Counted from the first letter of the stretch, positions 1 through 9,232 are shown. The stretch: 64,000 nt of DNA from Thiomicrorhabdus lithotrophica (GCF_029201445.1 NZ_CP102381.1:1488001-1552000), one strand, 5' to 3'. Translations and numbers: made by a program. The notes: a model not told the origin generated them from the sequence alone.

Positions 1-75
1 ACTCCCATGGCCTTTGGGCCTTTTCTAGCACTCGGCGGTTGGGCCACTCTATTTTTAGGTCCAAACATCTTTTGA
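1..75 (+). CDS. pilD: Prepilin peptidase (PilD-type), C-terminal end only
   Basis: Frame 1 is open from the window edge to a TGA at 73-75 and encodes 24 residues containing FGPFLALGGW followed by a short hydrophobic tail. This is the typical end of type IV prepilin leader peptidases, where the last membrane helix carries an FGPFLA-like motif. The enzyme cleaves and N-methylates type IV pilin and type II secretion pseudopilin precursors in the inner membrane. The catalytic aspartates lie outside the window, so the call rests on this short motif alone. A terminator follows about 45 bases later. Confidence 0.72.
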   Translation, partial: TPMAFGPFLALGGWATLFLGPNIF

Positions 76-120
76 TTAATGCCAAACAAAGCAAAAAAAG
101 ACTAAAACCGACAGACAAAA

Positions 121-148
121 AAAAGCGCCCATTCGGCGCTTTTTTATT
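121..148. terminator. Bidirectional intrinsic terminator
   Basis: A 7-bp GC-rich stem (123-129 pairs with 135-141) with a 5-base loop has an A run on its left and a T run on its right. It can end pilD transcription from the left and the DUF3579 gene from the right. Confidence 0.85.
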
Positions 149-197
149 GAGAAGTACAAAAGTTAAACTAATAAACCAGATTAAGTGCTAGCTTCGA

Positions 198-488
198 TTA
201 AGTACCTAGCTTAGACTCAACTACGTCACAAACTTCTGTCATCTTAAGCTTGTTACTTTTTACAAAGTTCATTACATACTGAAACATTCCCGGATTCTTC
301 TGCTCTAGTGAAGTATCAATAATCAAACACTTCTGTCCTTGGTACAACTCTGGATGTAATAAATCCGAATATACTAGACGCTGCATATCATACGTTGCAC
401 CCATAGATGAAACACGATCAATCCAATCACTCGGTCTAAATTTACGCCCTTCTTCGGTGACGCCTTCGATAATATATTTACAAGACAC
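198..488 (-). CDS. DUF3579 family protein
   Basis: A 96-residue soluble protein with no signal peptide or membrane segment. The N-terminal pattern (IIEGVTEEGRKFRPSDWIDR) fits the DUF3579 family of small beta- and gammaproteobacterial proteins, whose function is unknown. The only possible start in this frame is a GTG at 486-488, because an in-frame stop lies five codons upstream; a weak AGAGAA ribosome site sits directly before it. The gene is transcribed away from aroG and ends at the bidirectional terminator shared with pilD. No role is inferred. Confidence 0.75.
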   Translation of the reverse strand: MSCKYIIEGVTEEGRKFRPSDWIDRVSSMGATYDMQRLVYSDLLHPELYQGQKCLIIDTSLEQKNPGMFQYVMNFVKSNKLKMTEVCDVVESKLGT

Positions 489-812
489 TTCTCTAGTCCA
501 TCTTTAGAATTTCAAAACCCTATAATTTTACCACAATAATTTTTTATTGTTTTTAACAACAGGGCTGTTTTTACTTAATTTTTATGCCTGACACACATTT
601 ATGGTTTGTTACCAGGCCTGGTTATTTCAATATTTTCACAAAACCTTGTATTTCTCAATGAATCAAGTGAATTCATTAAGCAAATAGCGCTATAAAATGG
701 CATAATATTGCGTCCATTAAAAGTGAATCTTTAGCACTTCAATACATTGTACTTACTTTTAATTGAGATTAAATTAAACGCATACCCATAAAATGATGAT
801 TAAGGTTTCAAA
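489..812. other. Divergent intergenic region upstream of aroG
   Basis: This 324-base AT-rich gap between divergent genes contains no ORF or RNA that I recognise. It holds one exact copy of the 12-bp palindrome (611-622). TATAAA (691-696) and CATAAT (701-706) are possible -10 hexamers for aroG, but neither has a convincing -35. No TyrR- or leader-peptide-type attenuator was recognised. Confidence 0.5.
611..622. repeat. Palindrome ACCAGGCCTGGT, exact copy 1
   Basis: Perfect 12-bp palindrome between divergent genes, so it is not a terminator here. It is the first of ten exact copies in the window. Single-mismatch copies start at 6083, 16193, 20473, 29126, 35659, 39783, 40265, 46483, 46918, 47611 and 59097. 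Two-mismatch copies start at 16881, 23034 and 36951. Confidence 0.95.
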
Positions 813-1883
813 ATGACGCAGTATCAAACAGATGATTTACGCATCAAAAACATCACTGAAGTTCGCCCACCTCGTGAACTGCATGAGCAATACCCTCTAA
901 CTGAAGTAGCAGCGCAAACGGTTTATGATACACGTCAACAGATCCATAATATTTTAGCTGGAAGAGACGACCGCCTACTAGTTGTTATTGGCCCTTGCTC
1001 AATCCATGATACCAATGCGGCACGTGAATACGCCCAAAAGCTTAAAGAGCAAATTGAACATTACAAAGACACTCTATTAATTGTCATGCGCGTCTACTTT
1101 GAAAAACCAAGAACCACAGTTGGCTGGAAAGGTTTAATCAATGATCCTGAGTTAAATGAATCATTTGAAATCAACAAAGGTCTTGGTTTGGCTCGCGAAC
1201 TTCTTCGTGATGTTAACGACATGGGCGTTCCTGCCGCTACTGAGTTTTTGGATTTAATCTCACCACAATATATTGCTGACTTAATTTCATGGGGGGCTAT
1301 TGGCGCTCGTACAACAGAGAGTCAAGGCCATCGCGAATTAGCTTCAGGCTTATCATGTCCAGTTGGTTTCAAAAATGGAACTGATGGTGGCTTTACGATT
1401 GCAGTAGATGCTATTCGTGCAGCCAACAATCCACATATCTTTATGTCTATGACAAAAGATGGACACTCTGCAATCTTTGAAACGAATGGTAACGAAGATT
1501 GTCATGTAATCTTACGTGGTGGTAACGATGGTCCAAATTACGAAGCTAAATATGTTGCTGATGCCGTAAGCCAATTACAAAAAGCCAACGTTGAAGATAA
1601 ATTAATGATTGACTGTAGCCATGCAAACAGCAGTAAACAACACGAAAGACAGTTAATTGTTGCTGAATCAATTGCAGAACAACTTACCGAAGGGTCGCCT
1701 TATATTATGGGTGCAATGATTGAAAGCCATTTAATTGGTGGTCGCCAAGACGTTAACCCCGGACAACCATTAACTTATGGTCAAAGTATCACTGATGCCT
1801 GTGTTAACTGGGATGATAGTATTACTGCTCTAGAGACACTTGCCAAAGGTGTTGAAGCAAGAAGAATCCTTAACAACAAATAA
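813..1883 (+). CDS. aroG: 3-deoxy-7-phosphoheptulonate (DAHP) synthase, class I
   Basis: This 356-residue enzyme condenses phosphoenolpyruvate and erythrose 4-phosphate to DAHP, the first step of the shikimate pathway to aromatic amino acids. Class I (AroG/AroF/AroH-type) hallmarks are GPCSIHD (about residues 60-66), KPRTTVGWKG, GARTTESQGHRELASGL, VGFKNGTDGG, IDCSHANSSK and MGAMIESHLIGGRQD near the C terminus. The length matches the family. It is monocistronic, with an AAGG-like ribosome site and a strong terminator right after it. Which amino acid feeds back on it cannot be read from the sequence by eye, so the AroG name marks the family only. Confidence 0.95.
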   Translation: MTQYQTDDLRIKNITEVRPPRELHEQYPLTEVAAQTVYDTRQQIHNILAGRDDRLLVVIGPCSIHDTNAAREYAQKLKEQIEHYKDTLLIVMRVYFEKPRTTVGWKGLINDPELNESFEINKGLGLARELLRDVNDMGVPAATEFLDLISPQYIADLISWGAIGARTTESQGHRELASGLSCPVGFKNGTDGGFTIAVDAIRAANNPHIFMSMTKDGHSAIFETNGNEDCHVILRGGNDGPNYEAKYVADAVSQLQKANVEDKLMIDCSHANSSKQHERQLIVAESIAEQLTEGSPYIMGAMIESHLIGGRQDVNPGQPLTYGQSITDACVNWDDSITALETLAKGVEARRILNNK

Positions 1884-1910
1884 CCTAGTATAAGCAATGT
1901 ACTAAAATAA

Positions 1911-1950
1911 AAAGCCCGGTTTCTTTAATTAAGAAGCCGGGCTTTTTTTA
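1911..1950. terminator. Intrinsic terminator after aroG
   Basis: Long stem with an AGCCCGG/CCGGGCT core (1911-1925 with 1931-1945) and a T run to 1949. An A run on the left allows it to act on thiL as well, since the two genes converge. Confidence 0.92.
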
Positions 1951-1973
1951 TGAGTTAATGCGTGCAAATCTAT

Positions 1974-3029
1974 TTAAAAATGCATATACCCCTTAGCTTC
2001 ACCAACATCGATTTTTTTACCATGACTCAGCAAAGTGATATCCATTAAACTCGGTTTGTTTGAAGTTGAACTCGATTCATTAACCCTATCCAACGACACT
2101 ACCTTACCAATAGCTGTAATTTTAACACCAAGCTTACCAGACATTTCTTGTGCCAAATTAAGCTTGTCTGGTGCAATCGTGAAGCAAAGTTGATAATCAT
2201 CCCCACCTGCTAAAATAGCTGGCCAGTGTCCAGTGTTTTCAATATATATTCTAGCGGCATTCGATAATGGAATGAACTCTAAATTGATCTGCGCCCCTAA
2301 AACTTTACCATCTTTAGGGGCGATTAGCTTATTGGACTCCTCTAATATATGACCTAAATCTGCTAAAAGGCCATCTGATATATCAATTGCACTGTTCGCA
2401 AACTCTTTTAAACTTGAACTCAAATCAAGCTGAGGTTGGGGAAGATTCAAAGCATCTAACAAATACTGTGAATCCGCCTCAGAAATCAAACCTTTTACAG
2501 ACTCTGGTAAGGTATTCAAAGCAACCATTAACCCTAAAGCGCCATTACCAATATAATTAGTTACACAAACAAGGTCACCCTCTTTTGCTCCAGAACGACG
2601 GATAGCTTTACCCGTAGACACCCATCCTTGCATCGTAACAGTAATTGTTAATGGACCGTTAGTTGTATCGCCACCAACAAGAGGTATCTGATAGAAAGAA
2701 CCAATATCCTCAAGACCTTTAGCAAAACCATTTAACCAAACTTGATTATTTTCTGGGATAGTCAAAGCTAAAGAGTAGAATCCGGGCTGAGCTCCCATGG
2801 CAGCTAAATCACTTAGATTTACAGCAACAGCCTTCCAAGCAACATCATAAGCCGCTGTATTTTCAGGAAAGTGAACACCTGATACCAAGGTATCCGTGAC
2901 GACAACCAACTGATGATTTTCAGGCACATTTAAAACAGCACCATCATCACCAATTCCTATTTCATTAGGCGACAAACCTCTAGATAAGGGTTCAAACAAA
3001 AAATTAATTAACTCAAATTCACTAGCCAT
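1974..3029 (-). CDS. thiL: Thiamine-monophosphate kinase
   Basis: ThiL phosphorylates thiamine monophosphate to thiamine diphosphate, the last step of cofactor synthesis. The protein is 351 residues. Typical AIRS/PurM-fold features are GIGDDGAVL, VVTDTLVSGVHF, AVNLSDLAAMGA, GGDTTNGPLTIT, DISDGLLADLGHI and AGGDDYQLCF. I chose the ATG at 3027-3029 because it has an AAGAG ribosome site and the MASEFEL start seen in homologues; an upstream GTG would add two residues. It is the last gene of the riboflavin/nusB block, but a terminator-like hairpin lies only about 20 bases before its start, so its expression may be reduced relative to nusB. Confidence 0.94.
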   Translation of the reverse strand: MASEFELINFLFEPLSRGLSPNEIGIGDDGAVLNVPENHQLVVVTDTLVSGVHFPENTAAYDVAWKAVAVNLSDLAAMGAQPGFYSLALTIPENNQVWLNGFAKGLEDIGSFYQIPLVGGDTTNGPLTITVTMQGWVSTGKAIRRSGAKEGDLVCVTNYIGNGALGLMVALNTLPESVKGLISEADSQYLLDALNLPQPQLDLSSSLKEFANSAIDISDGLLADLGHILEESNKLIAPKDGKVLGAQINLEFIPLSNAARIYIENTGHWPAILAGGDDYQLCFTIAPDKLNLAQEMSGKLGVKITAIGKVVSLDRVNESSSTSNKPSLMDITLLSHGKKIDVGEAKGYMHF

Positions 3030-3046
3030 TGGCACTCTTTTTTTAC

Positions 3047-3080
3047 AAAAAAAAGCCTTGTATTAAAACAAGGCTTTTTT
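3047..3080 (-). terminator. Hairpin terminator between nusB and thiL
   Basis: A 10-bp stem (3051-3060 with 3069-3078) around an 8-base loop is followed on the minus strand by about eight T residues. It lies inside the gene block, after nusB and just before thiL, so it probably attenuates rather than fully stops readthrough, unless thiL has its own promoter. Confidence 0.8.
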
Positions 3081-3100
3081 AATTACTATCAATACCATTA

Positions 3101-3580
3101 TCAAGAAATCTCAGCACTACGAAGTTGTTTAGCCGCTTTATCTAAAATTCCGTTCACATATTTATGACTTTCTTCAGCACCAAAGCGTTTTGCTAACTCA
3201 ACACTTTCATTGATAACCACTTTATAAGGGATTTCAATTTTAGACTGAAGTTCATAAACTCCCATACGCATAATCGCGCGTTCAACAGGGTCAATACGCG
3301 CAACAGAACGGTCAAGATAGTCTGCATACAAAGCATCTAAGGTTTCAGATTCATTAGAAACTGCAGAAAGCAGCTCTTTGAACAAATCAAATTCCAAGCC
3401 TTCTAATAAACCATCCTCATTAAACTGTTTTATAATTTCTGGAATCGCTTCATTGGTCATTTGCCATTGGTACAAAGCCTGGAGAGCTACTCTGCGCGAT
3501 TGCGTACGAGGAGAAACTTGCGTTTCTTTTTCTACAATTTCTTCACCTTGACCAGGCTGAATATCTTTAATTGTCTTCAT
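3101..3580 (-). CDS. nusB: Transcription antitermination factor NusB
   Basis: NusB binds boxA RNA with NusE (ribosomal protein S10) and promotes antitermination in rRNA operons. The product is 159 residues, with an extra N-terminal stretch of about 25 residues before the all-helical NusB core. The core starts at SRRVALQALYQWQM, and family motifs include DPVERAIMRMGVYEL, YKVVINESVELAKRFG and KYVNGILDKAA. Its ATG overlaps the ribH stop by one base (TAATG), which implies translational coupling. The neighbours ribH and thiL are the classic arrangement. Confidence 0.95.
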   Translation of the reverse strand: MKTIKDIQPGQGEEIVEKETQVSPRTQSRRVALQALYQWQMTNEAIPEIIKQFNEDGLLEGLEFDLFKELLSAVSNESETLDALYADYLDRSVARIDPVERAIMRMGVYELQSKIEIPYKVVINESVELAKRFGAEESHKYVNGILDKAAKQLRSAEIS

Positions 3581-4041
3581 TAAAGTTGCTTCATCACGTT
3601 AACCATTTCAATTGCTGAAAGCGTCGCTTCCTCACCCTTGTTACCCATTTTGGTACCTGAACGCTCAATAGCTTGCTCAATTGAGTTTACAGTCAAAATA
3701 CCAAATGCAACAGGAATACCATGTTTTAACATGACTTGACTAATACCTTTAGTTGCTTCACCCGCAACATACTCAAAATGAGGAGTACCACCCTGGATCA
3801 CAGCACCTAACGCAACAATTGCATCGTAGTTACCAGAAGCGGCCATTTTTTCAACTGCAAGAGGAACTTCATATGCACCAGGAACCATAACTTGGGTAAT
3901 GTTTTCTGAAGACCCACCATGTCTTTCAACTGTCTCAATAGAACCTTTTACCAGGTGATCGACAACAAAACTATTCCATCTCGTTACTACAAAGCCGATT
4001 TTCATACCATCAGCATTTAGGTTACCTTCTACCATTTTCAT
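3580..4041 (-). CDS. ribH: 6,7-dimethyl-8-ribityllumazine synthase
   Basis: RibH condenses 5-amino-6-ribitylaminouracil with 3,4-dihydroxy-2-butanone 4-phosphate, the penultimate step of riboflavin synthesis. The 153-residue length is standard. Motifs are [16 protein letters not shown] (substrate-binding aromatic region), [31 protein letters not shown] containing the catalytic-region His, and [16 protein letters not shown]. It lies between ribBX and nusB and is coupled to nusB. Upstream there is a 100-base gap to ribBX with no terminator-like structure, so cotranscription is likely. Confidence 0.96.
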   Translation of the reverse strand: MKMVEGNLNADGMKIGFVVTRWNSFVVDHLVKGSIETVERHGGSSENITQVMVPGAYEVPLAVEKMAASGNYDAIVALGAVIQGGTPHFEYVAGEATKGISQVMLKHGIPVAFGILTVNSIEQAIERSGTKMGNKGEEATLSAIEMVNVMKQL

Positions 4042-4141
4042 AATTTATTTCTCTTAATCAATTTTATTTTGCTAATAAGCTATTTTGCCACACTTCCCTG
4101 AATTAAAAAACTGATTCAATCCAAGAAAACCTTATGACTGA

Positions 4142-5257
4142 TTAGTCTTTTTTGGCAACTACTTCAGTTATTTCCAAGCCAAAACCACTTAATGCAGTCA
4201 TTCTCCATGAAGAGCCAATAATTTTTAACTTTTTAATACCTAAATCAGCAATAATTTGTGCACCTAAACCATAGGTTTTGGCATCATCATCTGAAATTCG
4301 ATCGGGTGCTTTAACGCCCAAATCTTTCATTTGATACTGTTGGATTTTATCTAGTAATTCAGCCGCATCTTCATGTTTACGTAAAACCACAATAGCACCT
4401 GAACCCTCTTCAGCTACTTGTTTCATTGCTTTTTCTAAAGACCAGCCACACTCTTGACGTTGAGAACCAAACACATCACACAGTGTATCTAACATATGGA
4501 CTCGCACAGCTGTAGGCTGTGAACCATCAATATTCCCATACACTAAAGCAAAATGCGCTTTCTGTTCTAGAATGTCTTGATAACCAATAAGTTTAAAATC
4601 ACCAAACTGGGTAGGTAGCCTACATTCGGAAACTCTCTCAATGGTCTTTTCGTTTTTGAGACGATATTCAATTAAATCTGCAATCGTACCAATCTTTAGC
4701 CCATGTTCAGCTGCATAACCTTCTAAATCGTCTCGGCGAGCCATAGAGCCATCTTCATTCATAATTTCAACAATAACCGATGCCGCTTCAAGTCCTGCCA
4801 TACGAGCCAAATCACACCCCGCTTCTGTATGACCTGCACGAGTTAACACACCACCAGGCTGAGCCATTAAAGGAAAAATATGCCCAGGCGTAACAATATC
4901 GGCAGGTCCAGCATCGGGCGCAACAGCAACTTGAACAGTAACCGCTCTATCAGCAGCCGAAATTCCTGTAGTTACCCCTTCAGCGGCTTCTATTGAAACC
5001 GTAAAATTTGTACCGTTTTGATCAGTATTATTTGTGACCATTAAAGGCAAATGTAATTGATTACAGCGCTCTTTAGTCAATGTTAAACAAATTAATCCTC
5101 GGCCATATTTCGCCATAAAATTAATGTCTTCTGCGCTACAAGTACTCGCTGGAACTAATAGATCACCTTCATTCTCACGATCCTCATCGTCCATAAGGAT
5201 GACCATTTTTCCTTCTTTATAATCTTCAATGAGCTCTTCTATTGTATTTAATGGCAT
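4142..5257 (-). CDS. ribB: 3,4-dihydroxy-2-butanone 4-phosphate synthase with degenerate GTP cyclohydrolase II domain (RibBX type)
   Basis: Residues 1-200 form an intact DHBP synthase that makes the four-carbon unit of riboflavin from ribulose 5-phosphate; key motifs are LMDDEDRENEGDLLVPA (about 21-37) and TRAGHTEAGCDL (about 139-150). Residues 205-371 resemble GTP cyclohydrolase II, but two of the three zinc cysteines are replaced (Asp257 and Gln268; only Cys270 remains). The catalytic GRGIGL-type segment is also missing. That matches the known RibBX hybrids of proteobacteria, in which only the RibB half is active. A separate ribA is therefore expected elsewhere. The gene sits 2 bases downstream of ribE. 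Confidence 0.93.
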   Translation of the reverse strand: MPLNTIEELIEDYKEGKMVILMDDEDRENEGDLLVPASTCSAEDINFMAKYGRGLICLTLTKERCNQLHLPLMVTNNTDQNGTNFTVSIEAAEGVTTGISAADRAVTVQVAVAPDAGPADIVTPGHIFPLMAQPGGVLTRAGHTEAGCDLARMAGLEAASVIVEIMNEDGSMARRDDLEGYAAEHGLKIGTIADLIEYRLKNEKTIERVSECRLPTQFGDFKLIGYQDILEQKAHFALVYGNIDGSQPTAVRVHMLDTLCDVFGSQRQECGWSLEKAMKQVAEEGSGAIVVLRKHEDAAELLDKIQQYQMKDLGVKAPDRISDDDAKTYGLGAQIIADLGIKKLKIIGSSWRMTALSGFGLEITEVVAKKD

Positions 5258-5259
5258 CT

Positions 5260-5910
5260 TTATTTAAATCCGTTTTCAGCTAAAAATTCTGGGGTTATTG
5301 TACTAGTTTGTTTAGGTTGTGGCGCTGTCATCATACGCTCTAAATAACGTGCCAATAAATCGACTTCAAGATTAAGACTTGAGTCTACTTCTAAATATTT
5401 TATGGTAGTCTCTTGACGTGTATGTGGCACTATATTCACACCAAAAGTGCAGTTGTTTACTTCATTGACCGTAAGACTAATCCCGTTAACACAAATAGAA
5501 CCTTTTGCCGCAATGTACTTACAAATTTCAAGAGGAGCTTCAATTTCATAACGCCATGAACGACCATCTTGAGAAATTGATTTTACTTGTCCAACTCCAT
5601 CAACATGACCACTGACTAAGTGCCCACCTAAACGATCTTGCAATGTCAGTGCTTTTTCTAGGTTTACTGGCGTACCTACTGACCAATCACCTGCATTAGT
5701 CACCTTTAACGTCTCTCCTGAAACATCAGCAACATAAACACTATCGCTAAATTCAATCGCGGTGAGGCAAATGCCGTTAGCCGCAATACTGTCACCAATT
5801 TGTACGTCATTCATATCTAACTTACCCACATTAATAGTTACTTTCCAGTCACCATTATTGGGTTCTATCTTAGCAATTGAACCTTCAGCTTGAATAATTC
5901 CAGTAAACAT
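5260..5910 (-). CDS. ribE: Riboflavin synthase, alpha subunit
   Basis: This 216-residue enzyme dismutates two lumazine molecules into riboflavin and the RibH substrate. It has the duplicated lumazine-binding fold: N-terminal MFTGIIQAEGSI with GDSIAANGICLTA, then GGHLVSGHVDGVG and CVNGISLTVNEV in the second half. Length and motif order are typical. It is called ribC in Escherichia coli and ribE in many others. It is six bases downstream of ribD and two bases upstream of ribBX, which indicates one operon. No FMN riboswitch was seen anywhere upstream in this operon. Confidence 0.96.
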   Translation of the reverse strand: MFTGIIQAEGSIAKIEPNNGDWKVTINVGKLDMNDVQIGDSIAANGICLTAIEFSDSVYVADVSGETLKVTNAGDWSVGTPVNLEKALTLQDRLGGHLVSGHVDGVGQVKSISQDGRSWRYEIEAPLEICKYIAAKGSICVNGISLTVNEVNNCTFGVNIVPHTRQETTIKYLEVDSSLNLEVDLLARYLERMMTAPQPKQTSTITPEFLAENGFK

Positions 5911-5916
5911 ATTCTT

Positions 5917-7065
5917 TTAATCCTTTGGAACTAGAATCAATCTAGCATCATCACCAAAACGATCCATAGACTGAATCGTTAAGTTTAATTTTTTGTCCAT
6001 ACTATCAAGTCCTGGCAAAACAAACATTGGTTTAGCTTCATTCCCCATTAAAGAAGGCGCAATAAAACAGTGTAATTCATTGACCAGGCCTGATTGCATA
6101 AATGCACCTGCAACAATTGCACCTGATTCAACCATAACATCATTAATTTGCTCTTCTTCTGCAAGGTAATGCAAAATTGATTCGATATCTAAATGGTCAT
6201 CTTCTGCCGAAACAGCAACCATCTCCACGCCTTGTGCATGAATTTCCTCGACAATTTCAGGACTACGTTCAGCAGTTTCACGTGATGTCATCAATATCGT
6301 CCTGCCTGGTAAACTCAACATTTTGGCATTCAAAGGCATACTTAAATTAGGATCTAATACAACACGAATAGGATGACAATTTTCTTGTGTTAAGTTCATA
6401 TCAGACAACTGTTGGTCAGTCAAACGTACAGTTAGACTCGGGTCATCCGCTAAAACGGTACCAATTCCTGTTATTAAAGCACCACAACGAGCTCGCATTT
6501 TATGGACTTCTAAACGCGATTCCTCACCCGTAATCCAATGACTTTCACCATTCGCCATCGCTGTTCTTCCATCTAAACTACTGGCAATTTTTAATCTAAC
6601 AAAAGGTAACTGCTTTTCCATCTTTCTAATAAACCCTAAATTGATTTGTCTAGCTTCAGACTCTAAAACACCCAAAACAACTGGAATACCAGCCTGCTCA
6701 ATACGCTCTATTCCCTGACTGGCGACTAATGGGTTAGGGTCTTGCATAGCAACGACAACTTTAGCCACTTTAGCCTCAATCAAACCATCAGCACAAGGTG
6801 GTGTTCGGCCAAAATGTGAACAAGGTTCCAAAGTTACATAGGCCGTTGCCCCCTCAGCATTAATGCCTGCCTGAGCCAGCGCAAGTCTTTCAGCATGAGG
6901 TTGACCCGCTTGCTGATGCCAGCCTTGACCAATAACCTGACCATTCTTCACCAATACACAACCTACTGCTGGATTTGGCTTGGTCGAATACAAACCTTTT
7001 CTAGCCAAATCAATGGCTTGTTGCATATAGATAATATCTTCATCGCTGTATTTAGAGCTAGTCAA
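5917..7065 (-). CDS. ribD: Bifunctional riboflavin deaminase/reductase
   Basis: RibD deaminates the GTP-derived pyrimidine and then reduces its ribose side chain. The 382-residue protein has a zinc deaminase domain at the N terminus (PNPAVGCVLV, then QPHAERLAL and EPCSHFGRTPPCADGLI, which together supply the His and two Cys ligands). A dihydrofolate-reductase-like domain starts near residue 150 (RLKIASSLDGRTAM, GESHWITGEESR). The start is a TTG at 7063-7065, chosen because a clear GGAG lies five bases upstream; the next ATG (residue 14) has no such site. It follows nrdR by 21 bases. Confidence 0.95.
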   Translation of the reverse strand: MTSSKYSDEDIIYMQQAIDLARKGLYSTKPNPAVGCVLVKNGQVIGQGWHQQAGQPHAERLALAQAGINAEGATAYVTLEPCSHFGRTPPCADGLIEAKVAKVVVAMQDPNPLVASQGIERIEQAGIPVVLGVLESEARQINLGFIRKMEKQLPFVRLKIASSLDGRTAMANGESHWITGEESRLEVHKMRARCGALITGIGTVLADDPSLTVRLTDQQLSDMNLTQENCHPIRVVLDPNLSMPLNAKMLSLPGRTILMTSRETAERSPEIVEEIHAQGVEMVAVSAEDDHLDIESILHYLAEEEQINDVMVESGAIVAGAFMQSGLVNELHCFIAPSLMGNEAKPMFVLPGLDSMDKKLNLTIQSMDRFGDDARLILVPKD

Positions 7066-7086
7066 AAAGACTCCTTAAAAGTGAAT

Positions 7087-7551
7087 CTACTTAGCTGTAG
7101 TTACTTTCACTAAACGTTCAATCTCTTCTCTAAAGGCATTTACATCTTGGAAAGAACGATAAACAGACGCAAAACGTACATAAGCAACCTGATCTAAATC
7201 ACGCAAAGCATCCATAACCCACTCACCTAACTGTGAAGAGGGGATTTCTCTAACCCCTTCAGACATTAGACGTTTAGTCATTTGACTAGCAACTTGATCA
7301 ATAGCATCACTAGAAACAGGACGTTTTTCTAACGCTTTGATTAAGCCTCTACGAATTTTAGACTCATCAAACTTTTCACGATTGCCATCGCTTTTCACCA
7401 CTCTAGGCAAAGCTAACTCAGCAGATTCATAAGTTGTGAAACGTTCAGAACAACTAATACACTCTCTACGGCGGCGTACTTGAACACCCTCCGTAGCTAA
7501 ACGTGAATCAATTACCTTAGTATCTGATGCATTACAAAAAGGACAGTGCAT
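7087..7551 (-). CDS. nrdR: Transcriptional repressor NrdR
   Basis: NrdR is a nucleotide-sensing repressor of ribonucleotide reductase genes. The 154-residue protein starts with a zinc ribbon (CPFC at 3-6 and CISC near 31-34). An ATP-cone domain follows, containing [20 protein letters not shown], and the family signature [13 protein letters not shown] lies near the C terminus. It leads the ribD-ribE-ribBX-ribH-nusB block, a common gammaproteobacterial order. It is separated from upstream glyA by a terminator, so the block probably starts from a promoter between 7551 and 7640. I found no obvious pair of NrdR boxes in the window. Confidence 0.96.
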   Translation of the reverse strand: MHCPFCNASDTKVIDSRLATEGVQVRRRRECISCSERFTTYESAELALPRVVKSDGNREKFDESKIRRGLIKALEKRPVSSDAIDQVASQMTKRLMSEGVREIPSSQLGEWVMDALRDLDQVAYVRFASVYRSFQDVNAFREEIERLVKVTTAK

Positions 7552-7634
7552 ATTAAAGCTCCCTGGCTTTTACCTCAATTTCAGACTCAACTAAACAGTA
7601 CAACAGAGTATGACATTTTGTAAATTTTAAATAC

Positions 7635-7664
7635 TAAAAAACCACCAGGCCTGGTGGTTTTTTA
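7635..7664. terminator. Palindrome-based terminator downstream of glyA
   Basis: A perfect inverted repeat built around the 12-bp palindrome, with ACC/GGT added outside it, is flanked by an A run (7635-7641) and a T run (7658-7663). On the minus strand it forms a hairpin followed by T residues, about 70 bases after the glyA stop. It also works in the other direction. Confidence 0.85.
7644..7655. repeat. Palindrome ACCAGGCCTGGT, exact copy 2
   Basis: Exact copy forming the core of the glyA terminator stem. The symmetry extends three more bases on each side. Confidence 0.95.
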
Positions 7665-7730
7665 GATTCTGTTTAAATTAAAAACAGCCTCAGGTTCGAT
7701 TATATTATGAAAACCGAACATTAAACCGAA

Positions 7731-9002
7731 TTACTTATAAACAGGTTTTGCTTTACACAATGCAGAAACTTTATCACGTACGTCAGCAATTACTGCTTCA
7801 TCCCAAGTATTATTTTCTTGGTCACATGCATCAATAACATCGCACATCCAACTAGCTAGTTCTGTACAGTCCTGCTCATCAAAGCCACGAGTTGTGGCGG
7901 CTGCTGTTCCTACTCGAATACCGCTCGTTACAAATGGAGACATTGGATCATTTGGTACTGAATTTTTATTGATTGTGATATGTGCTGAATCCAAAGCTGC
8001 ATCCACTAATTTACCAGTTAAACCTTTTTCAATTAAGCTAACTAGGAACAGGTGGTTTTCAGTTCCACCAGAAACTACATCGCAACCGCGAGACATAAAG
8101 ACTTTAGCCATTGCTTTTGCATTTTTAATAACATCTTCACAGTATGTTTTCCAAGAAGGTTCAAGACACTCTTTAAATGCTACCGCTTTAGCTGCCATAA
8201 CGTGAACCAATGGACCGCCTTGACCACCAGGGAAGATAGCTGAGTTCAACTTCTTTTCTAAATCTGGATTAGATTTACAAAGGATTAAACCTCCACGAGG
8301 TCCTCTGAGCGTTTTGTGAGTAGTCGTTGTAACAACATCTGCATAAGGCACAGGGTTTGGATAAGCGCCACCTGCAATTAATCCTGAAACGTGAGCCATA
8401 TCTACAAATAAATAGGCTCCAACAGAATCAGCAATCTCGCGGAACTTAGACCAGTCAATCACTTGCGAATAAGCTGAAAAACCAGCAATAATCATCTTAG
8501 GTTTATGCTCTGTCGCTAAAGCTTGTACTTCGTCATAATCAATTTGACCAGAAACTGGATCAATACCGTATTGAACAGCGTTATATAGTTTACCTGAGAA
8601 ACTAACATGAGAACCATGTGTTAAATGCCCACCATGTGCCAAGCTCATACCAAGAACCGTATCACCAGCTTCTAACAATGCTAAATAAACCGCAGCATTT
8701 GCTTGAGAACCTGAGTGAGGTTGTACGTTCGCATAGTCAGCGCCGTAAAGTTCTTTAGCACGATCAATAGCCGCTTGCTCAACTACATCAGCAAACTCAC
8801 ATCCACCATAGTAACGCTTACCAGGATAACCTTCTGCGTACTTGTTCGTGAAATATGAGCCTTGGGCTTCCATTACACGTGGGCTTGTATAGTTTTCAGA
8901 TGCAATTAACTCAATGTGAGTTTCTTGACGATTTTCTTCATTTTTAATCGCATCAGCAATTAAATCATCATAGCCAGCAATGGTCATTGATTTTGTGAAC
9001 AT
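7731..9002 (-). CDS. glyA: Serine hydroxymethyltransferase
   Basis: This PLP enzyme interconverts serine and glycine with tetrahydrofolate, supplying one-carbon units. The product is 423 residues from the chosen ATG at 9000-9002, which has a GGAG site 10 bases upstream; a longer in-frame start at 9023 would place that site inside the gene. Family motifs are [51 protein letters not shown] and [15 protein letters not shown], the last holding the PLP lysine. It is upstream of nrdR in the same direction but cut off from it by a hairpin terminator. Confidence 0.97.
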   Translation of the reverse strand: MFTKSMTIAGYDDLIADAIKNEENRQETHIELIASENYTSPRVMEAQGSYFTNKYAEGYPGKRYYGGCEFADVVEQAAIDRAKELYGADYANVQPHSGSQANAAVYLALLEAGDTVLGMSLAHGGHLTHGSHVSFSGKLYNAVQYGIDPVSGQIDYDEVQALATEHKPKMIIAGFSAYSQVIDWSKFREIADSVGAYLFVDMAHVSGLIAGGAYPNPVPYADVVTTTTHKTLRGPRGGLILCKSNPDLEKKLNSAIFPGGQGGPLVHVMAAKAVAFKECLEPSWKTYCEDVIKNAKAMAKVFMSRGCDVVSGGTENHLFLVSLIEKGLTGKLVDAALDSAHITINKNSVPNDPMSPFVTSGIRVGTAAATTRGFDEQDCTELASWMCDVIDACDQENNTWDEAVIADVRDKVSALCKAKPVYK

Positions 9003-9232
9003 TTTTACGGTTCTCCGTTTCAAAAAGGTCGAATATTTTCAAAGAGAAAGATTTTACCTGTTTTACTCGAAATAACCAAATGTATTCTTAATTTAACCAC
9101 TATATGTAGTGTTTATATAACAGTGTATTTCATTTAAAGCTTTATATAATCACCTTTTTTAGGTAAAGTTTCTTAAACCAAATTTATAGACATTATTAAC
9201 AGAAAATATATACAAAATATTTAGGAAATTAC

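Noticed and set aside
5260-7700. FMN riboswitch controlling the riboflavin operon
   Set aside because: No RFN-element core was recognised upstream of ribD, ribE, ribBX or nrdR.
7680-7720. A tRNA, from a GGTTCGA-like T-loop
   Set aside because: No acceptor stem, anticodon arm or CCA-compatible partner around it.
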